Shown here: one piece after another, positions 1 to 12,753 of the stretch
Position numbering within the stretch: position 1 is the first letter of the stretch
How the letters are laid out: every line of letters starts with the position of its first letter
From: Coniferiporia sulphurascens
Taxonomy: Eukaryota > Basidiomycota > Agaricomycetes > Hymenochaetales > Hymenochaetaceae
Length of the DNA: 64,000 nucleotides
Assembly: GCA_002794785.1 (NCBI GenBank)
Contig: NBBA01000016.1
Coordinates: forward strand, 806,001 to 870,000
Direction: 5' to 3'
Notes under the pieces: model-generated
Seen by the model: the letters and a program-made list of their open reading frames with translations, nothing else
What the model was told of the DNA's origin: nothing
The model's database searches: none
Program-made: the position numbers and the translations under genes

Positions 1-117
1 AACTGAACCCACCAATCGCTCACCCGCGTCACGACCTGCCACCATACGCGGTTGAACCTGGTGGTGGCGGTCGGTAGAGGTGGAGAATAGCTTTGACAAT
101 GACGAGTAAATTTAGCA

Positions 118-1474
118 TCAGGTGAAGTTAAGAGAAAAGTGAATGCGCACGTCGTGGCTACCTGTATCTGTACTGGTAAATGGTGTATGTATACTACCCA
201 GATCGAGCCCGTATTCCAAGCCATCAGCGAACTCTTCACGCAGTCTCTGGCGCGAGTTTAGTCTAAAACAGGCATAAGTCTTGATTGGCTTTACGAGCGA
301 CCCGGCGAGTAGATGGAAACATACAGGGCCAGAACGGAGTTAGTATATACTACATGATAAATCATGAGTCAATTAGTGAAGAGATAACATTAAGACTGAT
401 GGGGGAAGACGTACGTTTGGTAATAACTACGCCAGGAATCAAATAGACGAACGTCTTCGGAAGTGCGAGTGCGGTGATTAAAGCCACAACTCCCGCTACG
501 CCCGTTACGAAGCCCGTGCTGATGGTATAGATTATGAGACGTTTCACAAGCGGATCGGACTGTTTCATTCCCGAACGGAGAGAGTACAAAATACGAGCGA
601 GTACGACAGCTATAGCGGTATCCGTGAACAATACGACGGAGTTCATTACACACTGCATCGTGAGGACGGCCGATAATTGACTAAGTTCGTGGAAGTTGTA
701 AATCCTCGCGAAATACGCGGTAATTGTCACGAATTGGCATGCGACGAGGAAGGCAATCCCCGCGGTTAATGGGAAATTTTTTCTGCTTACTGAAAGCATG
801 GACACAATTAGCGCCAATGCGTCCGTAGGTCGTAACAGAGAACTCACAATTCCAAATGCGGACGACATAGAAGGTCTGCGCAAGTGCACATACAATAGCG
901 GAAACGATTGTGGAATTCACTAGTTGCCTTAAAACGCCAAGGTATTATTGTCAAGGGTCAGGAGGCTGAATTGAGCACTCGCCTATTAAACCGACGAAGA
1001 CCTGTGGGATCGTCAAAGCCCATGACGAGGTACGTGTAAACGGAAGCACAAACGAGGGCCTGATGCAGGGTGTCGAGCGTGTACAATAAAAGTACATATA
1101 GTTTAAGCCGCCACTGGTCTGTCCTCCCGCAATTCTGCACCGGCTGTTTGTCAGAGTTAAAGCAATTTAAGCAAGGGAGTTTTGGCGTACTCCAAGGTAA
1201 ACATAGAGCTGAACGCTGCCAGAGCCCCATAGACTGTCACATGCATTAGTAAATCTGCTTGCGTAACTAAAACGCAGGAACTCACGCCATTGAAAATCTG
1301 AAAAATTAGAAATGGTGAGCTTCCTACGGTGACAAATCAGATCAAAATTCCCGTACATGATCGCAAAATAAAGACATCCAAACTGCAGGAGATATGAAAT
1401 ACGACAAGCTGATCTCTCAAGAAGCGTAGACGTACAGTGCTGTCTAGCGACAGATGAACTCCTGCAGAGCTCAT
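118..1474 (-). CDS. DUF6534-type seven-helix membrane protein, array copy 1
   Basis: Eight exons: 1474-1436, 1382-1357, 1233-1191, 1134-983, 927-848, 789-415, 349-325, 262-118, giving 294 aa. The start is the ATG before an exon that splices into F-G-C-L, a pattern shared by all four copies. The long sixth exon carries the family signature: a stretch beginning MKQSDPLVKRLIIYTISTG, then hydrophobic helices, then LYTNSVLAL joined to LNSRQRLR. Seven hydrophobic segments are visible. The family is known from basidiomycetes as predicted plasma-membrane proteins of unknown function; a receptor-like role is only a guess. The donor after exon 4 is GC rather than GT (AATAG|gcgagt). Same-strand copies follow upstream at 2.4, 5.9 and 9.5 kb, and exon lengths 2 to 7 are identical in all four, so this is a duplicated gene array. 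Confidence 0.86.
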
Positions 1475-2402
1475 ATAGACTGGAGGAGAACTGGGCGGGT
1501 TTGGTCCGAAGACCGTGGTCGTAACAAAAAGAGAAAGTCCAACCAGTTCAACTTCTTCCCTTACTCATCCCGGTCCGGATCGCTTCAAAGAAGCGATCAG
1601 TAATCTGTATATAAAAGGCGATGTTTATCAAGCGATCGACGGAGTTCCCGGACACATTTTTGCCATTTACGTTATGGTATGTCCTTATTTGGCCGACGCT
1701 GCTTTGCTGAAAAGCCCCCGAGTCCGAGCATGGATTGAGAACTTTGAATGGCGTAAAGCTAGACCCAAAAAACAGCCGCTACCAGAGTCTAAAGCCGCAT
1801 GGCTCTCTCCAAATTCCACTTGTTATCATCACGCTATGATCCTTGCCCTACACACGGTCCACACATATTCAAGGCTTGAGGAGTCAGGAGGACGGCCCGG
1901 GTACGATGATCGTATGTGCGCGCCAGAATAGTGCTTAAGTTCTTGACATGTCCCATATGCAGCTGCGAGACATGACGGCCATACTGGCGATCTTGTCGAA
2001 GCTCGTCAGGCCAAATTCTGTGACACTGAGAAAAGTCGGAATGCGGCATTTGGCTCCCGTTGGCAGTCATCACGGATGAAATTGTGCATCTATCCCGGGT
2101 CAACTTATGAGTGACTGGTGTGGGCTGATGAGGCCACCACCGAGAAAGTAAGGTCCTAGCGATGCACGGGAGGAAAATCGTTAATAGCCCTTTTATCCGG
2201 CGGTCATTATTCAGGATGGTGGTGAAGTGCCAAACGCAAAAGGTGATGTGCCAGGAGATAGAGTTCTAGGAGGTATACACATTTTCGAATAGTAGGGAGA
2301 TGTGAGTGCATAAATTAGGCCTCCGTTATTGCCATCCATTCATGGCCAGCCTTGTTAGTGTTCGCCCTTGACTTTCATAACGCCAAGTTGGTTTAGAATC
2401 AG
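1475..2402. other. Intergenic, with one possible unknown exon at 1515-1931 (+)
   Basis: This gap between array copies 1 and 2 holds an open frame on the plus strand whose composition looks coding (segments such as RFKEAISNLYIKGDVYQAID and RVRAWIENFEWRKARPKK). It opens with GTG rather than ATG, so it would be an internal exon or a relic. I do not recognise the protein. The rest shows nothing I can name. Confidence 0.3.
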
Positions 2403-3762
2403 TCAATTTTGGTAGGAAAAGACAAGCGCGTACCTTGGGAAGAGTTGCGCCTGTGCCTGTCGAACTGAATGTATACTGTTTAGGTCAAGCCCACGTTGTA
2501 GACTATCAGCGTAGTCTTCACGCAGTCTCTGGCGCGAGTTCAATCTGGAACGAAGACAGGCCTTGGTCAGCTTCCCAAGCAGCCTGATGGTTGAATGTGC
2601 ACAGACAGGGCCAGAACTGAATTAGTGTATACTACACAGAAACGCGCAAGACTGTCAGCGTTGAAAAAAGAATCGTTCGCGAAATGGAGCATACGCTTTG
2701 CAATAACTACGTCTGCAATCAGGTAGATGAGCATGTGGGGGAGCACGATTGCGGTAATCAACGCTACGAGAGCCGCCACGCTCGATGTAAGACCTGTGCA
2801 TACAGTGTAAACGATGAGGCGCTTCATTATCGAGTCGGACTGATTCATTCCTGAGCGAAGCGAGCGCAGGAGAAAAGTGAGGACGGAGGTGATTGCAATG
2901 TCCGTAAACGCTGCGACGGAATTCATTATGCATTCGCTTGCAACGGCAGAAGAGAACTGCGTGACCTCGGTGAAGTTGCGAATCATCATGAAATACACAG
3001 TGACTGCTACGAGCTGGCATGCGATAAGGAACGAGAGAACCGCGGTTAAAGGACGGTTTTTCTTGCTTACTTAGTGAGATTACAGTTAGTACGGGGAAAA
3101 TCATTGTCCATGGTGGAAGACTTACGGTACCAGACGCGGATGACAAGGAGAGACTGCGCAAGAGCACGAATAGCAGCGGAAGCTATTGCCGAAATAACGA
3201 ACGGTCTAAAAACGCCAGAATAGTTTATTTAAAAGGCTGGAAACACAGGAAGTGCACACTTGCCTGTCAAGTCTACGGAGTTCTCCGAAGTTCCCAAAGT
3301 CTTTTATGAAGTGCGTATAGAGTGGGAAAAGAACTAGGATCTGCTGCACAGTGTCGAGAGCGTACATGAGAAACACGTGTATTTTGAGCCACAAACTGTC
3401 GGTCTTCCCGTAGTTCTGCACAGGCTCATATGTCAAATTTCAAGGCCAGTTTCCAGACAAATCGAACGCACCTCGTAGTAGATGTAAATCTGGACACTTC
3501 CGGAGCCCCATAAACTGTGTCCATGAGCTAGTATAAGACTTAGTTTCTAGAGCTATATCACAGGAACTTACACTGAAGAAAAACTAGAGAATCAAAAATG
3601 GCGTGAGCCTCCTACGATGTCAGGATAAATTGAGATTGCGTACATGCCCGCTAGGAAGAGGCATCCAAACTGCAAATAGGAATAAGTTCAACACATGAAA
3701 CCTTTCGAAATGTGCACACGTACAGTACCATCCAATGGTGTATGGGTTTCAACAGAGCTCAT
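2403..3762 (-). CDS. DUF6534-type seven-helix membrane protein, array copy 2
   Basis: Exons: 3762-3724, 3669-3644, 3514-3472, 3415-3264, 3205-3126, 3069-2695, 2631-2607, 2544-2403, giving 293 aa. Exon 1 opens MSSVETHTPLDGT and splices to FGCLFLAG. Exon 4 carries the conserved LDTVQQILVLFPLYTHF helix. Exon 6 has MNQSDSIMKRLIVYTVCTG, and exons 7-8 give LYTNSVLAL and LNSRQRLRED. The exon 4 donor, GACAG|gcaagt, matches the consensus for GC-AG introns. All splice phases close without stops, so the gene looks functional. Its shared exon 1 start (MSS) and the exon 7-8 residues make copy 1 its closest relative here. Function is unknown; a membrane location is inferred from the hydrophobic helices. 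Confidence 0.86.
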
Positions 3763-5906
3763 ACTTATAAGAGGAGAGAGAAATAACTAACAGAATGAGT
3801 CGGATGGACAAGCCTTCGAAGACGGATCGTTTGGGAAGAGTAATCATAACAAAGGGGAATGGCCTGCGCATTTTAACGTCTTCCAAAATGACGGTAACCA
3901 GTGACCCTAAGCCCCGAAGGCAGTGATCCAAGAGTCGTTTGGAGTAAATGATCAAACTGAAACGCCGTATAGCATAGTAATAACCTTGTCACTATTAATG
4001 GTTGAGCGCGAACCCATGCTTACATAATCATCGGGATGACCTATCATCGCGAGGGCAGTATAGCAGCAAAGGACATAAACTCCAGAGAATGTCATCCGAT
4101 GACAAGTGAGCAGAAACTGCTGCTTGAGTCCTAGTTAATGTGGAGCTAGAACACCATAGAGAGGTCTCCACCAAAACAGAAAATGATACAGTGCGGGACT
4201 TTGCGGGAATAGAATAAATGGTAACCAGCGAACCGCCACGAAACGTGATTTTAGATTGCAACAGGTTTAGGAAGTGGCGGACTGACACATTTATCGTTTC
4301 AACGATTGGCGGAGGTAAACGTCCTGATATGCATATTTCTCGGGAGGGGATACACGATCTTTCCGTTGCTCGTACTTCCGGTTATGAATCTTCCGGAATG
4401 TTGTTACCTTCATTACTGACATTCAAGAGCCCATCCTCTGTAGCTATTTGCTCAAGCACTCCCTTATCAGACGACTCCACTTGGATGAATGAATCGGCGC
4501 TTAAAGGTACTGATATCACGCGTCACCTGCAGGCTGCGACGCGTATTGTCGTCTCACACTGAAAATTTGAGATCCTGTGCAATGGCATAAGATACCGAAG
4601 GCTTACGCACAAGTTGTCGCCCCAGCCTGTGCATAGGGAGAAGGTGGGCTGTTGGATGCGTCGTTTTGTCAGTTTAGCGAGGTTGCTGCGTATACAGGAT
4701 ATCCGCAGCGGCACTCATCTGTAGCCATTTGCACTCAAGTACGACAACTCCGTCGTGTACGCAGCAATTCTTTCAGCAGGATTCTCATTTTAGAAATGGA
4801 TCCAGGCCTTTGGGATACAAAATCTACGGTATCTAGTCTTCAAGTTACCCAATATTGCGCTCGGCAGCTGCTTCGAGTCCGAAGACAACTTCTAAGGCTT
4901 ACACATGTCCTGTGCCTCGTATACCCCGCATTGTACTAATACTGTTTCCAAATTAAGCTCAGAACTGTGGCCTCGTGAACCTCTCCTAAGGTTAAGATTT
5001 GGCACGGCGCTTGATGTCCAGTCATTGCAACTTCGACAAGGTCGACAGGGGACAGACAGTGGAAGACAAGTGATTCTGCTTACTTGTTTACGTAATTTAC
5101 TCACGCTTGGAAGGTACCCAATCGGGGGCCTTAAGGGGCATATATTATGTTACGTAACTCGCAGATAATACCGCGCTGTCCGAAGTCTTTTCGGACGTTG
5201 ACCTCCTCGAGTCGGCTCGACTTGCCTACTCGAATCCTGTGTTAGCAGCAAGATCTTGCCCATCCTGATAGTGAATCTCACCAATTTGTTATTCCAGCCA
5301 CCAAGCTGGGCGGTGGTGAGTCAAACGAGCATTTTGTCTGACTCGGACTTCGTTACTCCACCTCGTGTACGGCACCAGAATGACCAGATTGAACCTTGCA
5401 ACACATGGGCACCTACATTCCACCAAACACGTCAAAAATTACCTTTGCTTAGCGTTGAGACCCAAATCCCATGCTACCACAAATTAGTTGCGCGAAGTTT
5501 AGGCTAATTCCGTGTTGCACATAAATTTCTATGATGAAAAACATGGTATTCCTGAGCCATATTTTATAGCAAGTCTTCACTACATCCCAAATGTAAACTC
5601 AGCCAAATTTACCTAAAAGCTGATAAATATATGCATGCGGCGTCTGTGCATGTGCTTAGATGAGGTGACACATCAAAATTGTTGTGGTCGGCACTTATAG
5701 TAAGCACGAGTATGGGGGAATAATGCTAGATGCGTCTCAGACTTTCTGACACGAATCCTGAGTAGCAATAGAAAGTATTAGTGAACGGATCTACTCGGAG
5801 CAACCCGAACAATGAATGAATCTCACCTCGTTCTCATTCGATGCGACACGTGCCACACTTGTCCTAGTGGCAAAATTGATGTTACTGATTTCGTGGGTAG
5901 CGTTCT
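3763..5906. other. Intergenic region downstream of array copy 3
   Basis: No gene could be supported. From about 5080 onward the DNA resembles 8340-9498 (for example around 5131-5180 versus 8400-8460), which marks it as the 3' part of the duplicated unit. Two short similar stretches near 4433 and 4713 (containing CATCTGTAGCCATTTG-like sequence) suggest older internal repeats. Open frames at 4218-4562 and 4652-5168 overlap on both strands and do not resemble a known protein. Confidence 0.4.
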
Positions 5907-7420
5907 TCATGGGGAAAAGTAGCGTGAGTCATATGTATGCTGCACAGTATAGCTGGAGGTCGACGTGGAGAAACATACATCATCAGCGAGCTGATTTCGG
6001 AGTCTCCGACGCGAATTTAATCTATAAAACAGGGGGAAAACCTCAGCGTTCGAAGCGAGGGATGTAACTGAAAAGACGGACAAAGCTAATGACGAGTTTG
6101 TGTACACTGGCAATGAGAAGACGTGAGCCATCTGTAAATCAGCTATACCAAGCCTGGAAAGCCTCACATTTCGGAATGATTAGATTGAAGACCCAGTAAA
6201 CCATAGTATTGGGATAAGTAATGAGCGCGATGAGGGCCAAGAGCGCAAAAATGCTCGTAGCGAGGCCTGTACTAATAGCATACAGTATAAGACGAGTTAT
6301 AAGAAAGTTTGTCCGCTTGATCTCCGAGCGAAGCGAGAGCAAGAGATACACTAATACAGCAGCGAGGGAGATGTCCACAATTGCGACAGTGGAGTTCATT
6401 GCGAGTTCACTAGCGGTTGTAACACCCCATCGCAGACCCTCGGGATTGTTGAACGATTTGCCGAAATAAATAACAGTTGCCACAAAATGGCCTGTGACAA
6501 AGATTGCGAGTGTTCCGGTTAGGATATGATTTTTACCGCTTACTTTGTGAAGTCCGTTAGCATAATATGCCTCTGAGGGGAGAATAGAGGGCTTACACTG
6601 CCAAATACGCATGACGGAAAGAATTTGTGCGGGAGTACTGATGAAGGCTGAAATTAAGGTCGTGTCAAGTAGCGGTCTACGAAGACCAGGAAGTTAGTTT
6701 CAGAACCTGGAATTCTATTATGTGCTCGCCTTTCAAAGGCTGTGATGTTCTCAATGACATAAAAGTTCGTTACAAAGTGAGAGTACAGGGACACCAAAAG
6801 GAACGCCTGATGTACAGTATCCACCGTGTATAAATAGAATACATGTAGCTTCAACCACCATCTGTCGGTATTTGAGTATTCCTGTATCGGTTACATTCAC
6901 CTCAGTTGATGTATGCCTTCTCGGAGGTTATTTCCGAAGACATACGTTGTAGTAAGCGTAGAGCTGGGCACTTCCAGCGCCCCAGAAACTGGATCATTAG
7001 ACAAGTTTGAGATAGTTGTAACAGTTCGCAAGATGTGTGCTTGCTCACACTGTGGAGAGTCTGTGCAGTTGGAGTAAAATGAGTACAGTAAATAAAGGAA
7101 GATAGTAGACCTACATGACGGGTCTGAATTACAAACACTTACATCCCGCCTATGAATAAAGCTCCGAACTTTAATGCGCGCGCAGATCATCTTGGTCACC
7201 CAAGCTTTAAAGAAGTACCAGGAGAAACACCGACGTACAGCACTGCTTAGTACCAGTGAAGGCTCGGGAAGCTCTTCGACAGATTCCATGACGACGGAGA
7301 TCAAGCTTAAAGGATTGCGAACGCTTCCGTGACGACGCTGGTTTCCGCAACCTTTCCTGAAGGTCACCGAGTGCGTGAGATTTCAGGGTCAGTGCGCCGA
7401 CCAGAGAGGTTGTGGGCGTG
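5080..7420. repeat. Tandem segmental duplication, unit A
   Basis: This segment, containing array copy 3 with its flanks, is matched by 8340-11060 with array copy 4. The similarity includes non-coding DNA on both sides of the gene: around 5131 versus 8405, 5816-5900 versus 9460-9540 (both with TCATTCGATGCGACAC), and 7353 versus 10973 (both with CCTTTCCTGAAGGTC). Identity looks strong in exons and weaker between them. The edges are approximate because I could only compare by eye. Confidence 0.6.
5907..7289 (-). CDS. DUF6534-type seven-helix membrane protein, array copy 3
   Basis: Exons: 7289-7239, 7168-7143, 6988-6946, 6881-6730, 6676-6597, 6542-6168, 6106-6082, 6021-5907, giving 288 aa. Exon 1 encodes MESVEELPEPSLVLSSA and splices into FGALFIGG. 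Exon 4 carries WWLKLHVFYLYTVDTVHQAF. Exon 6 has IKRTNFLITRLILYAISTG, then exons 7-8 give LYTNSSLAL and LNSRRRLRNQ. The tail holds Ser/Thr-rich sequence and ends SRYFSP. Intron 4 has the GC donor GAAAG|gcgagc seen in the other copies. Intron 2 is long (about 150 nt) compared with its neighbours. No disabling change was found. Function unknown. Confidence 0.86.
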
Positions 7421-9498
7421 AAAACAACTTGGGGACAGGGTACCGACCCTCTCGACCCTCAACCGTCATCACCTCCGGCGAATAAACAAAATGGACGGAT
7501 CCAAAGCTGTCGCCGATGGGGGAACCAATTGTAGCTATCTATCATAACGCTATCATTTGTCATTTTAGCATATAAGTAGGATTCCGTGGTTTTCGGTTAA
7601 ATGTATCGGGTCCTCCATTATATCCACAAAAGTAGTAGACACAAAAATTGGAGGAAAAATACATTTAGATCTAATCATTATTTCAGTCGAAGGAGTATTG
7701 CAGAATAAGTATTAATTTTTTTGCTAACATACATGTGCGAGGGCCCGCGCCAGGAAGTGACAACGGCCAAGAGAACTCGCTCTGGAACTTTCTCCGTCAC
7801 GTCCGGGTTATCAGCGATGTCTGGGGATGGAACTGCATTAGTAATGCCTTTGGCACAAACGCACCCGTGTGTGGGACAGACAGTACAACTGTGAATTTTC
7901 CAAGAAAGAGAAAGAGAAAGGTGTTGACCAACGCCCCGAAATCGGGAAGAAATGGATAGGTAGCAGTAAGACTCACGTCAATCATCTCCCTAAGCACTCA
8001 CGCCGAGATACGTCATTCCGCGCTCACAGTGCACCCACAACTCTGCACCGATGCCAAGACATGTCTGAGTTTCGGTTCAGGCAAGTCTTATCTCAGCTTG
8101 GATTCGTTAGCCTGATCCTTGGCAGTACATTGCGGCGTATACGAGGCAGGGAGAAATTGTTGGCTCGAGGCATTCGCCAAGTGCAACCCTGAGTAAACAA
8201 GTTAAGAACTAGTACTCGGAGTTTTTCTGCACCAAGAGCTTGGATTCACGGCCGTAATGAGAATCGCACTGTGAGAATGAGATGTTGCGTATACGACATA
8301 GTTGTCGTCCATGGGTACAATGGAAGTGCCGCCGCCACCGGAAATGGCTCCGCTTACCCCGTTTACGTAACTTTCCTCTGCCCAGTAAGGTAAATACATA
8401 CTAAATCGGGGGTTATAAGAGAATATATTAGTATTACATAGCTCACAGATAATGTCGCGCTGTCTGAAGTCCTTTTGAACATTGACCACCTCCTCGCAGC
8501 TCGACTCTTGTAACAACTGTGTTTACAACAGAACCTCGTCAATCCTGAAAGTGAGGCCTAATTTTCTGCATTTCCAGCCACCTCCCGCGCTGAAATTTCA
8601 AACTGGGCAATGGTGGGTTTGTCCCCCATAACTCTGCCTCGTGTATTGTACGAGATGTACTCTCTGAACCTTGTGACTTAAGAACATTTCCTAGCACCAA
8701 GGCTTCATTTGGCTAAACATCCCAAATTCCACCCTCATGTAGCGCTAGAACCGGTCCCCATGCTCCAAGCTGCACTTCCATTGGTTTACATAATCATCGT
8801 CTTAGCTGGGCGCGCAACGGCGGTGCCAGCGCTGACGGAAGTTTTCTTTGGCTTTCTCGGCGCGCATCCTTTGGCACGATCGGCAGCGGACTACTCTGGC
8901 GTTTCACAGCCTCGTGTAGGTCAGATCGCTCGAGCAAAAGCCTCATGAAAATCTTAGCGGGACCCGAAGTGATCGGGGTGTCAACGAACTTAATGAGGCG
9001 TCGAGTGCGTGAAGTCTCAGTAAATACGCCGCTCACGTCCTCTGAATTCAAGACCAAATTAAGCGCGTGGGGAGGCGATGGTATTCTTTCAATTAGAGTG
9101 CCATGGACCTTACACCCGTTACGAACAGTATCGCTAACTACCAAATGATGGCTTCGCTGACAAGCAGAAAATGGGGCCGCCTTTGGGCCCGAAAAAGGTA
9201 GGCGGCTAGCAATTGGATTGTAATATAGTACGTGGCGTTTGGTACAAAGTTTATAACTCCCATTCGTGCGCTCCAATCAATGGGGCTGTCATGGCGCTCC
9301 TATTCATCGCTACGAAGCGTAGCACATGTCCTGCAATACCTTTTACTCTAGGCAAACATGGGGGCGTAATACTAGTTGCATCTTACACTTTCTGATTCGG
9401 ATCCTGAGGGGTAATGTAAAGTATCAGTAAACTCAGCGCAACTCAAACAAGGAACAGACCTCACCTCGTTCTCATTCGATGCGACACTTGCTATTATC
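7290..9498. other. Intergenic region between array copies 3 and 4
   Basis: Up to about 7420 this is the upstream end of duplicated unit A; from about 8340 it is the downstream end of unit B. Between them I see no gene. Open frames such as 7735-7959, 8709-8948 and 8794-9276 overlap on opposite strands and lack recognisable motifs or splice logic. Confidence 0.4.
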
Positions 9499-11060
9499 CT
9501 AGTGGCGAAACTGATGTTGCTGACTTCCCAGCCAGCGTTCTTTAGTGTGAAAAAAAGTATTGTAAGTTATATATACGTCATGCAGTAAGCAGGAGGGAGG
9601 TGTAAAAGCACATACATCATCAGCGCGTCTCTTGCGCGAGTTTAATCTAGAAAATAGGGGAAATGGTTTAGCGCTTGAAGCGGGGAGTGAAACAGTGATG
9701 ACGGACAAAGCCAAGGACGAGTTCGTGTACACTGACAATAAGACGTGAGTCACTCGTATGTTAGCAATACCACGCTTGAAAAACCTCACGTTTTGGAATT
9801 GTGAGATAGAAAATCCAGTAAACCAGAGAAGAGGGACTGGCGACGAATGTGATGAGGGCCAAGAGCGCAAAAACACCCGTGGCGATGCCTGTACTAATTA
9901 TATACAGTATAAGACGGGTTGCAAGTAGTTTTGTCCGCTTGATTCCTGAGGGGAGCGAGCGCAAGAGATACGCTAACAAAGCGGAGAGGGATATGTTTAC
10001 GATCGTGACGGTGCAGTTCATTGCGATTTCGCTAGCATTCGTAACTCTTATTTGTATGCCCCCAGGACTGTTGAGCATTTTCCCGTAATAGACAGCAGTT
10101 GCCGTAAACTGGCCTATGACAAAAATCGCAAGCGTTGCGGCCAGGACGCGATTTTTATCGCTTACTTTTTGGACCCCTGTTAGTAATAATGCACTTCCAA
10201 AGGTAGATTAAGGATCTCACACTGCCAAATGCGTCCGACGAAAAGAGATTGTGCAAGAATACCGATGAAGGCTGAAATCAGCGTCGTGCCAAGAAATGGT
10301 CTGCGAAAAGCGGAGGTTAACTTCAGGACATGTTATTCCATGCCGTGCACTCGCCTTTCAACGGTTGTGAGGTTCTCAACGTCAGAAAAGTTCGTTATGA
10401 AGAAAGAGTATAGCGACGACAAAAGGAACGCCTGGTGTACAGTGTCCACCGCGTATAAAGAGAATACGTGTAGCTTCAGCCACCACTTGTCGATACCTGA
10501 GTATTTCTGTATAGGTTACATTTACCTCGGTTAGTGAAGGCTCCTCGGAGATCAAGCCCGAAGACATACGTTGTAGTAAGAGTAGAGCTGGATATTGCTA
10601 GCGCCCCAGAAACTGAATCAGTAGGCAGGGTTGGGTTGAGACAGTTGGTACAGTTTGCAAGATGTGTGCTCGCTCACGCTGTGGAGAGTCTGTAAAATTG
10701 GGGCAAAATACGTAAGTATACGTCACAGAAAATAATAGTCGACGCGATGGATCTAAATTGCAAGCACTCACATCCCGCCTATAAGAAGACACCCGAGCTG
10801 TATAGCGCACGCACAAACGATATCGGTCATCCAAGCCTTAAAGAGGTCCCCAGGAGAAACACTAACGTACAGTGTCGTCAAACGAGGGAGGGTCTACGAC
10901 GGACCCCATGGCGACGGGGATCGAGCTTGAAGGAATGCGGACGCGTCCGTCGACGCCGCCGATGTCCACGACCTTTCCTGAAGGTCGCCGTTTGTGTGAG
11001 AGACAGCGCGGCGACAAGAAGGGGTTGTGGACGCAAGGACAGCGCGGGGACAGGTACCGA
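8340..11060. repeat. Tandem segmental duplication, unit B
   Basis: This is the second unit of the duplication described for 5080-7420, carrying array copy 4. The offset between units is about 3.3 kb at the 3' flank and 3.6 kb at the gene, so the units differ by insertions or deletions. Edges are approximate. Confidence 0.6.
9499..10909 (-). CDS. DUF6534-type seven-helix membrane protein, array copy 4
   Basis: Exons: 10909-10871, 10797-10772, 10612-10570, 10506-10355, 10300-10221, 10164-9790, 9731-9707, 9646-9499, giving 295 aa. Exon 1 reads MGSVVDPPSFDDT and splices to LGCLLIGG. Exon 4 has WWLKLHVFSLYAVDTVHQAF, exon 5 has PFLGTTLISAFIGILAQSLF, and exon 6 has IKRTKLLATRLILYIISTG. LYTNSSLAL and LNSRKRRADD close the conserved core. 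The tail differs from copy 3 after the ADD motif. Intron 4 starts with GC (GAAAG|gcgagt). Closest relative is copy 3 (duplicated unit). Function unknown; predicted integral membrane protein. Confidence 0.86.
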
Positions 11061-12753
11061 TAACCTCCGGACTTGGATCGGTAATCAAGGAAAATTTGAT
11101 AAGCTGGGAATCTGAGAATTCAAATTGAGCGCTGAAGAACTTGTATCAGGATCCACGTATAGCCGCATATGCACATCGCCGCTAATTGAGTAGAATGGAA
11201 GTCATGCGCTCAAGAATTCCATACAGCATTGTAATGTCGAGCTGATGAACGATAATTGGCCTAATGCGAATGTGTTGGCAATGTCAAAGGTCGACATCCT
11301 GAAAGGGAATAAAGGTGAGTCCAAGTATGGACGGTTTCCTAAACAGGAAAGTGATTCGCTTCCGCATTGGCCCCTTTGCGATGTGCATCTTACCCACGTG
11401 GATAACCGCCTCAAACTTTCATGTCGCACTTGCGGCCTCTTTATGGAAAGAATGTGTATAGTGAGTTTCTAGAAGTATCGATTAGGTACATACAGTACAT
11501 AAGCTCTGAACATCTTGAAGTTCAAACAACCCCTAGTTTGTGGGGTGATCCTCCTCAATTATTTCCTTGCCGTGACTCGAAGTGTGCACTGTGGGTGATT
11601 GGTGTTTCTCTCCTTGGTGGCAGGCTCTAAACACCTTAGCTATGATCTGAAGGAAAATGAGACACTTCTATTAGAGGATACAACTACAAACATAGGTTAT
11701 TCCTTCCTCCGCGGACATTGCACGACGCAGTCTTTGAGTCATCCCCATAAGCAAGAGCAATCTTTGAAGGTTTTTCGTTTTTTAAGAACAACGTCTAATG
11801 TGGTGATGTGCCTCATTTGGTGCGGAACAGTAAAAGTCACCCGCAGCCCGAGGCCGATCATTGACATGTGGTGGTTTGTTTGGCGACGCTCAAAGTATTA
11901 TGTAATGGAAACAAATGTGCACCAGCCTGTGCATCAAGTCGCGACTTACGACGTACTATATGGAGGGGTGCCGTTCCTCCGTCGCTGCTAGCACAGCGGA
12001 ATGCTGAAAAGCAACGGAGAGCCTGTCCCTGACTCGTGCCAGCGCTCTTCATCACGGAAATTCGAGGGCCAAGTCAGGGTCTGAAGGCACCCGGCCCGGG
12101 TTATGATTCAAGATTGCTAGTCTTCACTAATATTGCTCCCCGTTGTCAAACCGAGTATAGGCACACGATCAACCCGCACGACGCATGACTTACTCGGTAA
12201 AACAGAGTCCTGATGGACAAAGCACACACCTCCGAGGCGGCTTTTCGTTACTGGTGAGGCACCCGTACGAGTTTGCGCCCATTCTTGACCGCTGTTACTG
12301 ACTTTGCGGCGGACACGACTTGGTGCTCGTTCCGTTCTGGGAGGAAGACTCAAATAAAAACGACGACGCAATACGCCACAGGAGTCCAAATGTATGCCTG
12401 ACTATTTACGAAGGCAGAGTGTAGCATCGCAGGACGCCCGAGCTACTGGCGGTCGTCGACGAGTCTGCTCTCCTATTGCTGTGGCATATAGTATGATGTG
12501 GAGCATCATGGATGATATGTCAGCATGATGTCTCTCCATAAGTTCCAAGTCCGAAACGTCACATTTTATTCATCAGTACTAGTCTATCTTTAAAACAGGA
12601 TCAACCCTTGGATTGGCAATTCTCCAGCATAGCTCCCCTGGGTCACTGGCTACTTGGCTATATTTGGGTCGGCGACACATAGGTTATAAGGTGCGTGAAA
12701 TTTTTCACTGTAGCTAGATACCTCCACATCATCAACGAAAATAGCCCTCCGGT
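10910..12753. other. Intergenic region, nothing recognised
   Basis: After the end of duplicated unit B near 11060 I find no supported gene. Open frames at 11245-11472, 11599-11991 and 12117-12389 have no recognisable motif and no clear splice partners. The stretch just before 12754 is the promoter side of the next gene. Confidence 0.35.
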
